Assembly: GCF_000226115.1 (NCBI RefSeq) | Contig: NC_016458.1 | Span: 8,661,501 to 8,725,500, forward strand | Origin: Thermothielavioides terrestris NRRL 8126 | Taxonomy: Eukaryota; Ascomycota; Sordariomycetes; Sordariales; Chaetomiaceae | Length of the DNA stretch: 64,000 bases | Direction: 5' to 3' | Shown: positions 41,356 to 52,746 of the stretch, one piece after another | Position numbering within the stretch: position 1 is the stretch's first letter | How the letters are laid out: every line of letters starts with the position of its first letter | The notes under the pieces: generated by a model | Databases searched by the model: none | What the model was told of the DNA's origin: nothing | Seen by the model: the letters and a program-made list of their open reading frames with translations, nothing else | Position numbers and translations under genes: made by a program

Positions 41356-42369
41356 ATGCCTGGCGGTAACAGAACCACCCAGCACCATTGGTGAGCTTCC
41401 CCTTCTGAGAAGAGCTTAGAGTTGCTTTGCCGGCATGCAACGATACTAACGGTGTCTCGTCTTACAGCCCGCAATGCTTTGCCATTGCGAAGCCGCGCTG
41501 CTTTGAGCGTGGACACTTGGTATGCTGCAGCATACACAACGTGTACCACTCTCCCTATTCGGACTGGTAAGAAGTTTTCTTTCTTTCCTTGATCTTTTCT
41601 TGTCGTCGACGCCGCCATGGCCATACCCTATTCCGGGACGAAAACAGCCAAGAGGGAAGCAACAAGAAGGGAGAGGTAGGCGATGAGGTCGCTTCCTTGC
41701 GTAACGGCCCCGAGTCCGCTGGCCGCTCCCATTGCCTGGGGACAAGCACGCGAAGCAGATACCCCCCCGAGGCGGCTTTGCGGTTTCCAGGCTGTCCTTG
41801 AACGGGTGCGACGTGTTGTGGAGGTCGCCTCAAACGTCCACAACGCAGTTCCGTCGCGGCCATCTATACGAAGGTGATAAATTCCCCAGACGATGGGGGA
41901 TCGGGCATAGAAAATGCCTTGCTTCGGTCGGCCTTGACATAGTCAAAAAGGTTTTATAACAGCAAAGTGTCGGAGTATTCTCCGGACAAGCAGTGTCGCC
42001 ATCGCCTCTTGCCTGTCAGGCGCCAGCTCGAGCAGGTTACTCTTCGGACAACGGGTTTGACGCCCGAAGGACACTTCCCATCTACCAGTCCCTCATTGCA
42101 TTTTCTATTTCCTACCTTCATCCCAGCTCGAACTCGAAGGTCCTCTCGTTCTCAGTCCAAACTAACCGTTCTTCTTTCTTCCCAGCGTACAATGCGAAGG
42201 CGCAGCCAAGCGTGCCGAGAGAGAGGCACGAAAGGAGAAAAGAGGCGAGAGCAGCGGCAGCGGCAGCGGCGGCAAAAGTCGCAAGAAGAACAACAAGGCC
42301 AACAACAACGGCGAGGAGGACGAGGCGGGGCCGGCGAACGGCAAGAAGGCCGGTAAGAAGAAGGCCTAG
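41356..42369 (+). CDS. Small cysteine- and lysine-rich protein with a 619-base intron
   Basis: Exons 41356..41390, 41468..41566 and 42186..42369 join in frame to 105 residues. Donors are GTGAGC and GTAAGA, acceptors TTACAG and CCCAG. The protein starts MPGGNRTTQHHCPQCFAIAK and continues CFERGHLVCCSIHNVYHS, then DCVQCEGAAKRAERE. The Cys/His pattern (HHCPQC, CFERGHLVCC, CVQC) suggests zinc binding, and the three splices bring the cysteines together. The C-terminus is a Lys/Asn/Gly-rich tail ending GKKAGKKKA. The second intron is about ten times the local norm and contains protein-like segments (for example around 41625-41690), so alternative exons are possible. No family recognised. Confidence 0.65.
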
Positions 42370-44607
42370 AAAGCCAAGAAGAACAAGAAGAACAAGGCTT
42401 GATTGAACAAGTCTTGATTTTTCGTTCTTCACCTCTGCCAACCTTATATGTCTAGGTCTGGCCTGCCCGCTTTTGACGCCGACAAGGGGATTGTTCTTTG
42501 GGGTTTGTCTTCAGTCGGACGAGGATGTGGGAACGGAGGGTTACCGTCAGCCGGTGCGATCTTGGGCGATGGGGCCGCGGAGATCAAGGATATACCATTT
42601 TGGGATGGAGGGACAGTTCCGGGATCGGAAAGGATTTGGACAGGAGTTGAGGGTCTTTGGGCGTTGTTATACAGAATGCCGGATAGCTCAGGAATAGCTC
42701 AGGGGCAGACTGCTACGCCCATTACATTTGGGCCTGCCTTCAATGAACTGAGTGTGTGTTGGCGGAGAAAAACGTCTGTGCAGACGCCGGCATCTACACG
42801 TACTTCTTTCTCTTCCGGGTAGCTGTGATTCCCGTCGTTGAAGATGCTGAACCCAAACCTCACAGCCTTTATTCTCCAGGGCTGTTGCCTCCAAGGACCA
42901 GCCAGCATTCAGTGTTTGACCCCAAATGCCTCACGGCTCTTCTGCAAGACATCGGGGTGGCTTGCCCGATGCATGGCTCAGCCCACCAGCCATCTGATGC
43001 AGCGTCTCACCCGGCTAGCTGTATTTACCACAGAAATGTCAAAGGTCAAAGAAAGGCCTTGAAATGCGCGCCTGCCAAACCACCACTGTCAAAGAGTTGG
43101 AGTTTCTTGAAGGATTTTGGAGATAACCGAGAGGCTGCACCTAGGAAACCCAATCATCATCAGCCTGCATGTCGGTCTGGGCCTGTCTGTCCTTGGCAGA
43201 AATGGCTGCTGGTCTGGCCATTGATGGCACACACTGTACTCCGTACCCAGTGCCTTTCAGCACTCTGCCCAATCGCGGCGGTGAACCGTTCCATGGTTCA
43301 AAGGCATGAGAACAGCGGTATCCGAGACATCAATGCCGTCTTGCGCTTCTGGCATCTTCTGCTTCTGAGTTGCGACTCTTTCACATCGTTTAGGCAGCAA
43401 CAGTGCTCCATTGAACTCTTGGGTTATGGAGAACGCTCTGGTTCTCGCTACTGCACAGTAAATCCTCCTCGAAGCGCTGAACACCTTGGCACATACCGCT
43501 ATTACTGAGTACGGAATACCACCCGACAGTAGGAGCGGGAGCCAAGCACAGCCTCACATCTCTGTGGGGAGCAATTAGTTCATTACCTTAACTACCCCCA
43601 CTAACGCAGTTAGATCCAATTTACCCAGGCAGCCTCTGTATTTATGGAAATGATGAAAAGGTTTGTAAGGAGTAGTGTACTGCCTGTGCGTCCAAACACA
43701 GCACTGCGCTCCGATTGATTCTGGGTCCATCGATCTCTTCAGCCAGTCAGACACTTCACTTTGTAGCTCATTACCTGAATAGTGTACGGATTATCTGTGT
43801 CCCTGACTGAACGATCCCAGTCCCACAACCGTGCCGTTGGAAAATCTTCCTCGCAGAGGAGGCCCACCTGGGAACAACAGGGATCTGGCAGCCCACAAGG
43901 GTCTCTCGGACGGCTTCGCGCTGTCATTGGCTGCTGCGGACCAAAGTGGGCACTGCGGCCGACTTTGCCGGGAGAATCTAGGCTCATTTCGGCAAGCCCC
44001 CTGCTGGACCCTGGCCCAGGGCAGCTTGGAGCAGAGGAGCCTGGGCTTCACCAACCGCGAGTGCCATCGTGAACTCGCGGCCCCGAAAGTGCGCCCACCC
44101 ATGCTCCCCCAATTCTGCGCTTGCCAGCAAGTGCCCCTGCTTCCTCAGGCAGGGGCCAGGCTGAGCTGTTGGACGGTGGTAGACTAAGCAACCTAAAAAA
44201 AAGGGAGGCCTTGCTCCTTTAAAGGATGGGGCTGCGCTCCAACCCTTCCTTCTCTCGTGTTGCATTCTTGTCCAGGCGATAGCCACATGTCAGCACGGTC
44301 GCGCGCGGCTGTTTGAACCTCCCGCAGTGGGATTGCCAAGTTGGAGCTCGAAGGATACCGACTTTCTCCCAAACCGCCAACAGCCAGCACCACACTTGCT
44401 GAATTGGAACTCCTCTTCGTCTGACCGCCCAACACGAAGTTCGCCGATTCCGTTCTGTAGATTTCCGTCAAGTCGACCAAGCGCGCGAAGCACAACGCGT
44501 GGTCCTCTGAGATATCTCCGGACCGGGGAGGGTACCACTCAGATACACCCGGAACAGACCAAGTCGCACGCGAGACCGCGGCGACGATCTGGGGGACGAA
44601 ACCCAAT
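42370..44607. other. 2.2-kb stretch without a supported gene
   Basis: Several plus-strand frames are open, the longest at 42756-43508, but none has an ATG-led, domain-bearing or coding-biased sequence. I see no tRNA or rRNA. It may hold non-coding RNA, or a decayed gene. Confidence 0.45.
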
Positions 44608-45627
44608 ATGCGCGGCACCGTCCTCCCCTCGCTTCTCCTCGCCTCGGCCGCCATCGCTTCCGCAGGCCGCCTAGAATGTTTCCGCACGCGCAGCCGGGAG
44701 CTCGCGTCGGCCGCGTCGTGCGGTGACGCAGGCTCGCTCAGCGACTGCTTCTCAAACCTGCCCCTGTCCACACCGCCCGAGGCCCTCGTACAGGAGCTCG
44801 AGCGCTGCTTCGTCTCGGCGGGCTGCACGTCCGCCGAATCCAAGATCGAGGGCGCTTGGGTCATGCGGCGATGCGACGCCGGCTCGCCCGACCTCCGCCG
44901 CGCGCGCCACCAGCCCGACAGTGACGACCCCCTTCTGGTCGCGGCGAAAGACCCACAACTTGGCCCCCGCGACGCCCTCCCAGCCATGACCGCCATGGTC
45001 CTCCCCCGCCAGACCACCGCCGGCGCAGCGACCGCGACCGGCTCCAACACCCTGACCTCGCCCTCGCCCTGCTTCACCGACTCGACCACCTCGACCACGA
45101 CGTGTCCAGTCCAGACAACCGGCCCGGACGCCGGCAAGCGGCTGGCGTGCTCCACCATCGTCATCACCAGCGCGGTGTGCCGCGAGGGCCTGATCTGCAA
45201 GTCCGACAGCGAGGGCAACCCGTCGTGCATGTACAAGCACTCGGCGCTGGGCGTGGACGGGATCATCATCGCGATCGTCTTCGCGGGCGCCCTCTTCGTC
45301 GGCCTGCTGTCCGTCTGCATCCTCTGCTGCCGCGAGCGCGCCGAGCACCAGCGCCTCGAGCGCGCCGCCGAGGCCGCCCGCATCGCCAAGGAGGCCAAGG
45401 CCCAGGCCACCGCCGCCGCCAAGCGGCCCGGCCTGTCCGTCACCGGCCCCGTCAGCGGCCCCGCCGTCGAGGGCCAGCCGCTCATGTACCAGGGCGGCGA
45501 CGCGCCCTCGTCCCCCGGCGCGCAGCAGATGTCCTTCGCCCAGCAGCCGTACCAGCACCAGCAGCAGGGCTATGGCGCTCCGAATCCGTTCGCGGATGGC
45601 GCGCACGATGGCCATGCGTTGAGGTGA
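44608..45627 (+). CDS. Single-pass membrane protein with cysteine-rich ectodomain
   Basis: 339 residues, one exon. A signal peptide (MRGTVLPSLLLASAAIASA) is followed by a cysteine-containing extracellular domain (CGDAGSLSDCFSNLP, then LERCFVSAGCTSAESK), a Thr/Ser/Pro-rich stem with more cysteines (CFTDSTTSTTTCPV, then CREGLICKSDSEGNPSC), one transmembrane helix (IIIAIVFAGALFVGLLSVCI), a basic/cysteine border (CCRERAEHQRLERAAE) and a Pro/Gln/Gly-rich cytosolic tail. It looks like a fungal plasma-membrane or sensor-type protein with a small cysteine-rich head. I do not recognise a named family; the pattern is a weak match to cell-wall-sensor-like architecture only. Confidence 0.8.
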   Translation: MRGTVLPSLLLASAAIASAGRLECFRTRSRELASAASCGDAGSLSDCFSNLPLSTPPEALVQELERCFVSAGCTSAESKIEGAWVMRRCDAGSPDLRRARHQPDSDDPLLVAAKDPQLGPRDALPAMTAMVLPRQTTAGAATATGSNTLTSPSPCFTDSTTSTTTCPVQTTGPDAGKRLACSTIVITSAVCREGLICKSDSEGNPSCMYKHSALGVDGIIIAIVFAGALFVGLLSVCILCCRERAEHQRLERAAEAARIAKEAKAQATAAAKRPGLSVTGPVSGPAVEGQPLMYQGGDAPSSPGAQQMSFAQQPYQHQQQGYGAPNPFADGAHDGHALR

Positions 45628-46397
45628 GCGGGAGTTTGAACCTGTGAGCCAAAAACGTGTGAGCTTGTGCCCCAGATTTGAATGGTGGACTCTATCCCCA
45701 TGATCTGCGGAATGGTAGAGAAAAGTGCGGATGGTGGTTTTGGGCCAAGGGGAGGAGAATGATAGGGAACCCGGGAAGTAGTTTGGGGAGCTATGTCTGC
45801 GTGCTGCTTTGTATCTCAGCTTTGTTTTTGGTAATCCATAGGACTCTCTTGGTAAGCGACGGTGTTTCGAGACAACTTTTTCCGTTGTTTGAATTCAAGG
45901 CGCTGCATCGAACGCAGGTAAAAATTCGTGCTGAAGTGCCGCTTGTGCTGTGCGACGTGCGCTAACTACCTGCCGAGCAACGTCCAACAACAGCAGAACG
46001 GTAGCATCGACGGAATTCAGGGCAAGTGACGCTTCCAGGTGTTGATCACGCTTGAGGCAGCCATGCTGCACCTCAAATCACTTCCTTCGCTGGCCCAAAT
46101 CCTAGCAATTACTGTACAACACAATCCACACCCCGCTGAGTTCTCGTAGTAGCTACTTCGCAGATGATATACCATAGCCATGGTATACCGTGTGGTAGGT
46201 TTCCCCCCGGTCCCAGGTGCGCCAGACGTAAAACAGCTCCGACGGCACATTGCCTCTCCTGTCATAACCGCAGGCTGAAGTGGACGGAGGCAGGCCAGTT
46301 CTAAGCCAGGCCAGCGTCACATGCTTCCTCGGGCAAGACTTCGCTAGAGCTGCCTCCACTCTTCGTGGCTGCAAGGTGCGGCCGGATACGGCCAGTC
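45628..46397. other. Convergent 3' region
   Basis: 3' flanks of the membrane-protein gene and NST1. No gene seen. Confidence 0.55.
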
Positions 46398-49300
46398 CTA
46401 GCGGCTGCCGCCGACCAGGCCTCCGGCTCCGGCGCCAATCGGACTCCCCGGGTGGCCGACAGCCTTCTGGACCGGCTGCGGCGTTGTCCGCTCGGTGCCC
46501 GACACGAACCTGATCGACTTCCTGCCTTGGCTGTCTTCCCATACGTCGAAGCTGCCGCCGCCGTTGACCTCATTGCCTTCGGTTTCGCAAATATCGAGGA
46601 GCTCCTTCTCGTCCACCGGATGGCCGTGGTGGAGCATTTCGACTTGCGCTTTGATCCTCTCCAGAGGGACGAAATCAAGGCCGGCTTCAGCCTTATTCTC
46701 ATCCTGCTTGTTCTTGACCGCACCGAGATCCTCGCAAGCCCGACGAAGCATCTTCCGCACCGCTACTGACCGAGGTTCGATCAGCCGGTCGACAACGGCC
46801 TGGCCCCCAAAGCTCGACCCTGGAGGCGCGGGCCAAGGTGCGTTTATCGGGCCACCGTGGAGGCTCAACGGGCTGTGGTTGAAACCGGGAGGCGGGAGAG
46901 GGCCGAACGGGTTCGGCTGCAGACCACCTGGCGGTCCCCAAGGGTTCATGTGCAAGGGGAAGATAGGGTCCATCCCGAACGGGGCCATGGGGAAGCCAGC
47001 CGCCGGACGAGGTCCGGGGGCAGAAGCGCCCCGAGACAGGCGCCCTGGGAAGTCTGGCAACCCCTCATCCATGTCGTCCAAAAGCGCTCGGCTCCCGAGT
47101 TGGGTATCTGCTTCGGAGTTCGGCGGTCCGGCCGACGGTGACCCGCTGGCGGGCCGTTGACCCTGGACCACGCTGGCGGGCCGGCCGATTGGCGTCGGGC
47201 GACTGATGGGCTGTGAGGCATCCACATCAAGACTTCCGGAACCCTGGCGCGAGTGGGAAGATGGACTCTCGTTCTGCATGCCAGGACCCATCATATGCGC
47301 CATAGTCGGAACTGGAGACTCCATAGGCCCATGGAATCCTGGCGGAGGATGAATGGGGAACCCCCGATTTCCGACCGGGCCACCAAGTCCAGGCGGCATC
47401 GGCATCATCCCCGGCGCCGGCCTGAAACCAGGCACAGGAGGGGAGAACAGTGAATCGCGATGGACGGCGCTGCCGAATCCAGGGGGGGCCTGGGCTAAGC
47501 CGGGCGGGAAAGACATAGCAGCACCCATCGGCGGGGCACCGAAAGGGCCGGGCTGCGAGGACGGCGACTTAGCTGGGAAGTTGATGGGGGACGCTGAATG
47601 AGATGGTGGGTGTGGGTGGGCGCCGCTCTGCGCACTAGGACCGGCCGGCCCAGTCTTGTGTGGAGGCGCTATCGGGCCGGGGCTGGCGTGTAACGGCGTA
47701 GCCGAGTGAGGGGATGGATTCTGGCTCGAATTCGATGCTGGCCCCGAGGACGTTGTGGCGCTTTCTTGCTGCGATGCCTGGCGGATACGCATGGGCGTCG
47801 GAGCCTTCGGGAACGTCGGAGTAGCCACGGGGATCTGTGGAGACGCGAAGGATGTCGGCATCTGTTGTGGAAGCACCGGAACGGCTGCCACAGGAGGGGC
47901 CGGCGGTTGTTGGGGCGCAACTCGTTTGGGGACGGTAACGGGCACCGGAACAGCCGCTGGGAGGTTTGGTGCTCTCTGTGCCGCCCTCTCCTCGTTTTTC
48001 CGCCTCTCTTTGGTGTCTTTTCCCTCCTTGGCCTCCTTGGCCTCCTTCGCTTCCTTCGCCTCCCTCGCCTCCCTGGCCTCCCGCTCAGCTTTCGCCTTGG
48101 CTTCCTTCTCTCGCCGTTCACGCTCCTGCTGTTCTCGTCTCTCGCGAGCTTCGCGCTCCTTCCGCTCTCGGGCTTCTTTCTCCCGCTGGCGCGCCTCCTC
48201 ACGGGCCTTCTTTTCCCGTTCTTTGGCCTCACGAATCTTGCGCTCGTTTTCTTCCCGTTCCTGATTCCTGCGGAGACGCTCAGCTTCCTTACGCTGGCGT
48301 TCCTCCTCCTCCGCCTTGCGCTGGGCCTCTCGCTTCTTCCGTTTCTCTTCGGCCTTAAGTCGTTGTTCTTCAGCTTTACGAGCCTCCTCGGCTCGGCGCG
48401 CTGCTTCTTCTGCAGCCTTTTCGGCCTCCTTTCGAGCCTTCTCTTCCGCCAGCGCCTCCTTCTTCTTAGCAGCCCTGTCCTTGCGCCGCTGGGCCTCTTT
48501 AGCCTTCTTGGCTTTTCGCTGGGCGTCTTGCTGATTCTCGGCTTCGATTTCCTCGAGAAGCCTGGCCTGACGCTCTTTGGCAACCTTTTCGCGGTATGCC
48601 GTGAGGACCCTCTGCTCGAACATCCGAGCAGCGAAGATCTGGAACATCCTCCTCCCCTCTTCCATTCGCTGCCCTTCAGTCATGGTATCCTATTTCGTGA
48701 ATTAGCGTGCGAACGTTCGGGGCCGGAGAAGAATGAAGAACCAGGCGGCGCAACTCCCTGAAGTCCGTACCTCTTCTTCTTGGCTGTCGTAATCCTCTTC
48801 ATCGTCCTCCTCGTAGTCTTCCTCCTCATCTTCGTACTCTTCCTCCTCAGGCGGCGGCGGGTGACCGTGACCGTAACGGTCACCATTCGCGTGGTCATAG
48901 CGCCTTTCAAACTGGTCCCTGGACTCCTCTTCACGGGCCATGCGGCGCTCCGCGAGCTGCTCCATCATTTCGATGAACTTCTTGCCGTCATTCTTGAGCA
49001 GGTCGTCGGCAACGGTCAAGATGCCGCCTATAGAAGATGAGCCATAAGCGTCACTGCCAGCCCCCGGAGAGGGATAATAACTCTGCAGAAATAGTGGAAG
49101 AATGGGAAGTCTGTCCCTACCCTGCACGGTCAGGCTATTCCCGAAGTTGAAGAAATCGGCGGCATAGTCGGATCGGTGCAGATCTTCCGACGGCTCTGGC
49201 TCTTCTTCGCTGTACATGTCGTCCTCCAGCCCTTCCTCGCTATAGACTTCCTCAATCCCCCCCTCCCCTTCGCCTTCGTCCCCGACTTCGGCCTCGTCTT

Positions 49301-50306
49301 CTTCATCGTCGCCTAGCTGCTCCATGATTCGCCCATGGGACGGCTGGCGACTGGAATACCTCGAGGGGAGTCCGCGGGGCCGCACCCCCGTCACCGAGCC
49401 AAACGACCGGCGGGGCCGCAGCATCGGAGGCCCATCGCCTTGGTTTGGGTGGTTTGCGTACTGCTCCAGCTCCTCATAGTAAGCGTCGTAGAGACCCTCG
49501 AGCTCCTCCTCGATGGCAGTCCGCTTCCTTCCGCACACAGTACAGCTGCACGTGTGTTTCTGCTGCTCCTTCATCTTCTTGAGGACGGCGTCCTTCTCGA
49601 CCTTGACCAGAGACTTGCGCTCGCTTTCGCTAAGCCCGAGCCAGAACTCTTTTATCCGCTCACGCTCTTCCTGAGAGCTCGTGTTCCATATTTTCTCTTT
49701 CGAGATCCCGGGGCGCTCCTGCTGAGCGGGCGATGGGGAAGCCATGGAACCCGATCGGGCCTGACCGTTCTGAGCGTACTGGGTGCCTCCGTGGGGCTCA
49801 TCAGCGCTCGCCGCCGCGGCGCCCTTTTTCTTCTTCTTCTTGGACTTCTTGGACTTCCCGGTCGCAGCTTGTCCATCCCCACTCTGGTTCGCAGTCTGAG
49901 CTTGGCCATTTTGGTCGGCAACGTGCTCTCCTTCGTCGTCTCCAGGATCAGCATGTGCCGCCTGCTGGTCGTTGGTGCCATGCAAGGCGGACACCCCGTT
50001 GCCGGTCTGATTGCCCTGGGCTTGCTCGGCGGCGGCCTTCGCAGCGGCTTTTGCACGACGTTTTTGCTTTTTCCGGTTGACAGGCTGGGCGGGTGCAGCT
50101 CCAGGAGCGGGCGGCGTTACGGCCTTGGCGTTCGGAGAGGATGCGGTTGTTGGGGACGGCTGGGCGGAGTCCACGGGGCTGCTCATTTTCGGGACGGTTA
50201 TGAATTTGGACCCATCCTTGTTCGTGTACTTCGCTGTGCCTTTGGAAGCCGGAGATAGCGGAGCAGAACCTGTCGCCGGCGGCGGCGTACTGCGGCTTCC
50301 CTTCAT
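46398..50306 (-). CDS. NST1: Stress response protein NST1
   Basis: Fungal protein whose yeast relative affects salt tolerance; it may bind splicing or mRNP factors. Exons 50306..49121, 49027..48771 and 48689..46398 join in frame to 1244 residues, the usual length for filamentous fungi. Intron 1 (93 bases, GTAGGG...TATAG) is a multiple of three with no stop; removing it restores [20 protein letters not shown]. Intron 2 (GTACGG...AATAG) joins acidic EEEE to [19 protein letters not shown]. The N-terminus has a basic block ([19 protein letters not shown]) and [19 protein letters not shown]. Acidic stretches surround [19 protein letters not shown] long Lys/Glu/Arg coiled coil spans about 300 residues. 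The C-terminal third is Pro/Gly-rich. Confidence 0.92.
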
Positions 50307-52746
50307 CTTCGTTGGTGTACGGCGATTCGGACGGAGAAAGGGATGGTGCGGGCATGAATCGCGACTGCAGGAAATCGCTGCGATTCAGGGAACCGTGCGA
50401 AAACTATAAACAACAAAAGAGTAAGCTGAGTGCCCGTGGCGAGGCCGCGAGGCAGGTCATGCAACGTAAATGGTACTAGATCAACCACCGCGATGCGGGG
50501 GCGGCGGCAGCGCGGGGGCGACAGCGGGCGGTGGCAGAAGTCGCCCGGACCAGAAAATAGTTGTTGAAAATGAAGGAGGCCGTCCAGAATTTGGGGCGCA
50601 ATTGCAGGGTCTATGTTTGGAGCGCGTGCCGGCGGGAGAATGCAGGACGGGTTGGAGCCAAAGCAGGGGCGCAGAGAAGGGTTGGCGGGTTGAGGGTTAA
50701 TCGACGGAGGGGTCGCGCAGACTCACAAAGGCTCCTGGCCCAACAGACAAGGAAACGATGGCGGCGCGGGAGGTTCGCTTGTCGAAGAGGTCGTCGGTTC
50801 GCTAGGGACGTGACCGGGCGGTTTGCTCGGGGCACGACGTGGGCGGAAGGCGTGGTGCGCTTCGGAACTTCCAAGGTGTGTTGGTAGAGTTGTTCTGGCG
50901 TTGTAGTAAGGTGCTACTGTTAGATTTGTGGTTCCGGCCCGGCCCATGCACTGACGTTCCCTATCGACCTGCGAGTTCAGCAGCGCCGATTGGTCCAGTC
51001 GCAGCACGTGATCTGCGGGCCTTGTGCTTGCCCCTGGCCCGACGCAGCGCGTGTTCTTGACCAGCACCTTGATCTTCACTCGAACTCGGCCCTGTTTTCA
51101 GTCGAGCACCCGAAAAGGTGTCGAGTCATTGCAGAACGGGCATCGCCCATTCAACCCGTAGCTTTCCCTCAGTCGACGACGAACGCCGTGTACAGCACTT
51201 GGCGCCCAACCCCGACAGAAACCGGCACAAGTGGGTGCGGATTACCCCGGGCGCTGCCCGAAACCGACACGCCAGCAGGCTCGCGCCAGCTTCACAACCC
51301 TCACAACCTTCGCCCTGCTGCATTCCTGTCGCCTCGAGCCGCAAGCGTGAGACTTGCTATTCCATACCCCGCACGCAGTCTTCAACAAGAAGTTTCCGTC
51401 GGTTCCTCTGTTCTGCTTCCGGCGGTCTCCGATCTCGGGCATACTCTCCGGGCTTTGAGGCTCTGACCCGTCGTCGCGAAAAGGTTCATTTATGCTCCAT
51501 GTATTCCGTAGTGATGCTTATCAGAATCATGGCGTGGTCACCGCTGGGGCAAAGCGGGACAACGCTTTTTTTTCCTTTTCCAGGGCACAAGGTGTTTTGG
51601 CGAGTCAACACTGATGCCGGAGCCCATTATCACGCGACGGTACCTGAGTTTCGAGGAACGGCAGGCGAGCGCTCCCACCGTGATCGTGCGACAACCCCGC
51701 CATGGCGGACATCGCTTGTCGAGCTAGACTCAGGAGGCAGAGGCAGACACCGTTCACACTTTTATGTACTTGATGCTACGCGGATACACTCCTCGCATCT
51801 CGCATGAGAAGATGACCCACCTGAGCAGCTCATGGCGCAACGCTTAACTCGGATTCTGCACAGCCTCACTCCGCCGCAGTGTTCAGCGCCGTCTTGATGC
51901 GCCCCTGCAGCCTATCAAACCCTTGAAATCCAACGCCCTGCCACGGCTGAGTGCCCTTGCGGCAACGACGCGCGAGAAATACGATCCACCGTCCAGCGTC
52001 TACACTAATCATTGTGTACTGGATTGCCAGGAGATACGAAGGGATTCGGCGCCAATGCATATGCCCAAAGCGCCTCGGGTCAATCTGAGCCAACAAGAAA
52101 AGCGCAGCTGCAGCAGGATGACATAACTAATTCCTCCGATCTGCGGTCAGCGCAGCGAGGGAACTGGAACAGTGGACGGAATAACTTATGCATAATGTTG
52201 GACGTGGACAGCGTTCCCAATCCCTGTGGCCGCTACACTAGCCCTTGAAGGAGAAGGAGAATGGAAAGCATTGAAAGCGAGTGAGCAGAAAGAGCATAGA
52301 GCTCGTTACATGAAGGATGAAAAAATCATACGCTGCGTCAACGAAATAGCCGCAGGAGCAAGTGGTTGATCTCGCCAGTTCCGATGAACACTGATCCTCC
52401 TCCTGTAAGGCGTCTGCCCGTGTTCTGTCAGACAACGTGCTTTGGCGCCTCAGGTAAGGTAGGATGCGGTGACAAGGGGCCTCCACTCTCAGGCAGGGAT
52501 TATGTAATGGCTGCCGAGCCGCTTTCAGCCCGCTGTTCCCCTCGAAATTCAGGTTCCCAAGGACCTGAGTCCTGGAACTTGGACCGACAGCACCCATGCG
52601 CACTGTATTCATGTCGACGGGCGCCGGTGCATTCAACATCGACACTTTCCCATCTACTGCCAACGACTTCTACCCCCGCCCACTGGGACTGCGCACGACG
52701 ACAGGCTGCTGAGCGAACCCAACGCTCACCTGCCCATTTGCCAACC
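50307..52746. other. 2.4-kb stretch without a supported gene
   Basis: NST1 5' region and RHO2 upstream region. Long frames here lack ATG starts or motifs. A minus-strand frame around 52130-51866 is mildly protein-like but has no clear start. RHO2 may have a long 5' leader here. Confidence 0.45.

Noticed and set aside
42756..43508. 250-codon plus-strand frame
   Set aside because: No ATG at its beginning, no motif and no coding bias.
50990..51807. Long plus-strand frames between NST1 and RHO2
   Set aside because: No ATG-led domain-bearing product; composition mixed; more likely leader or intergenic DNA.
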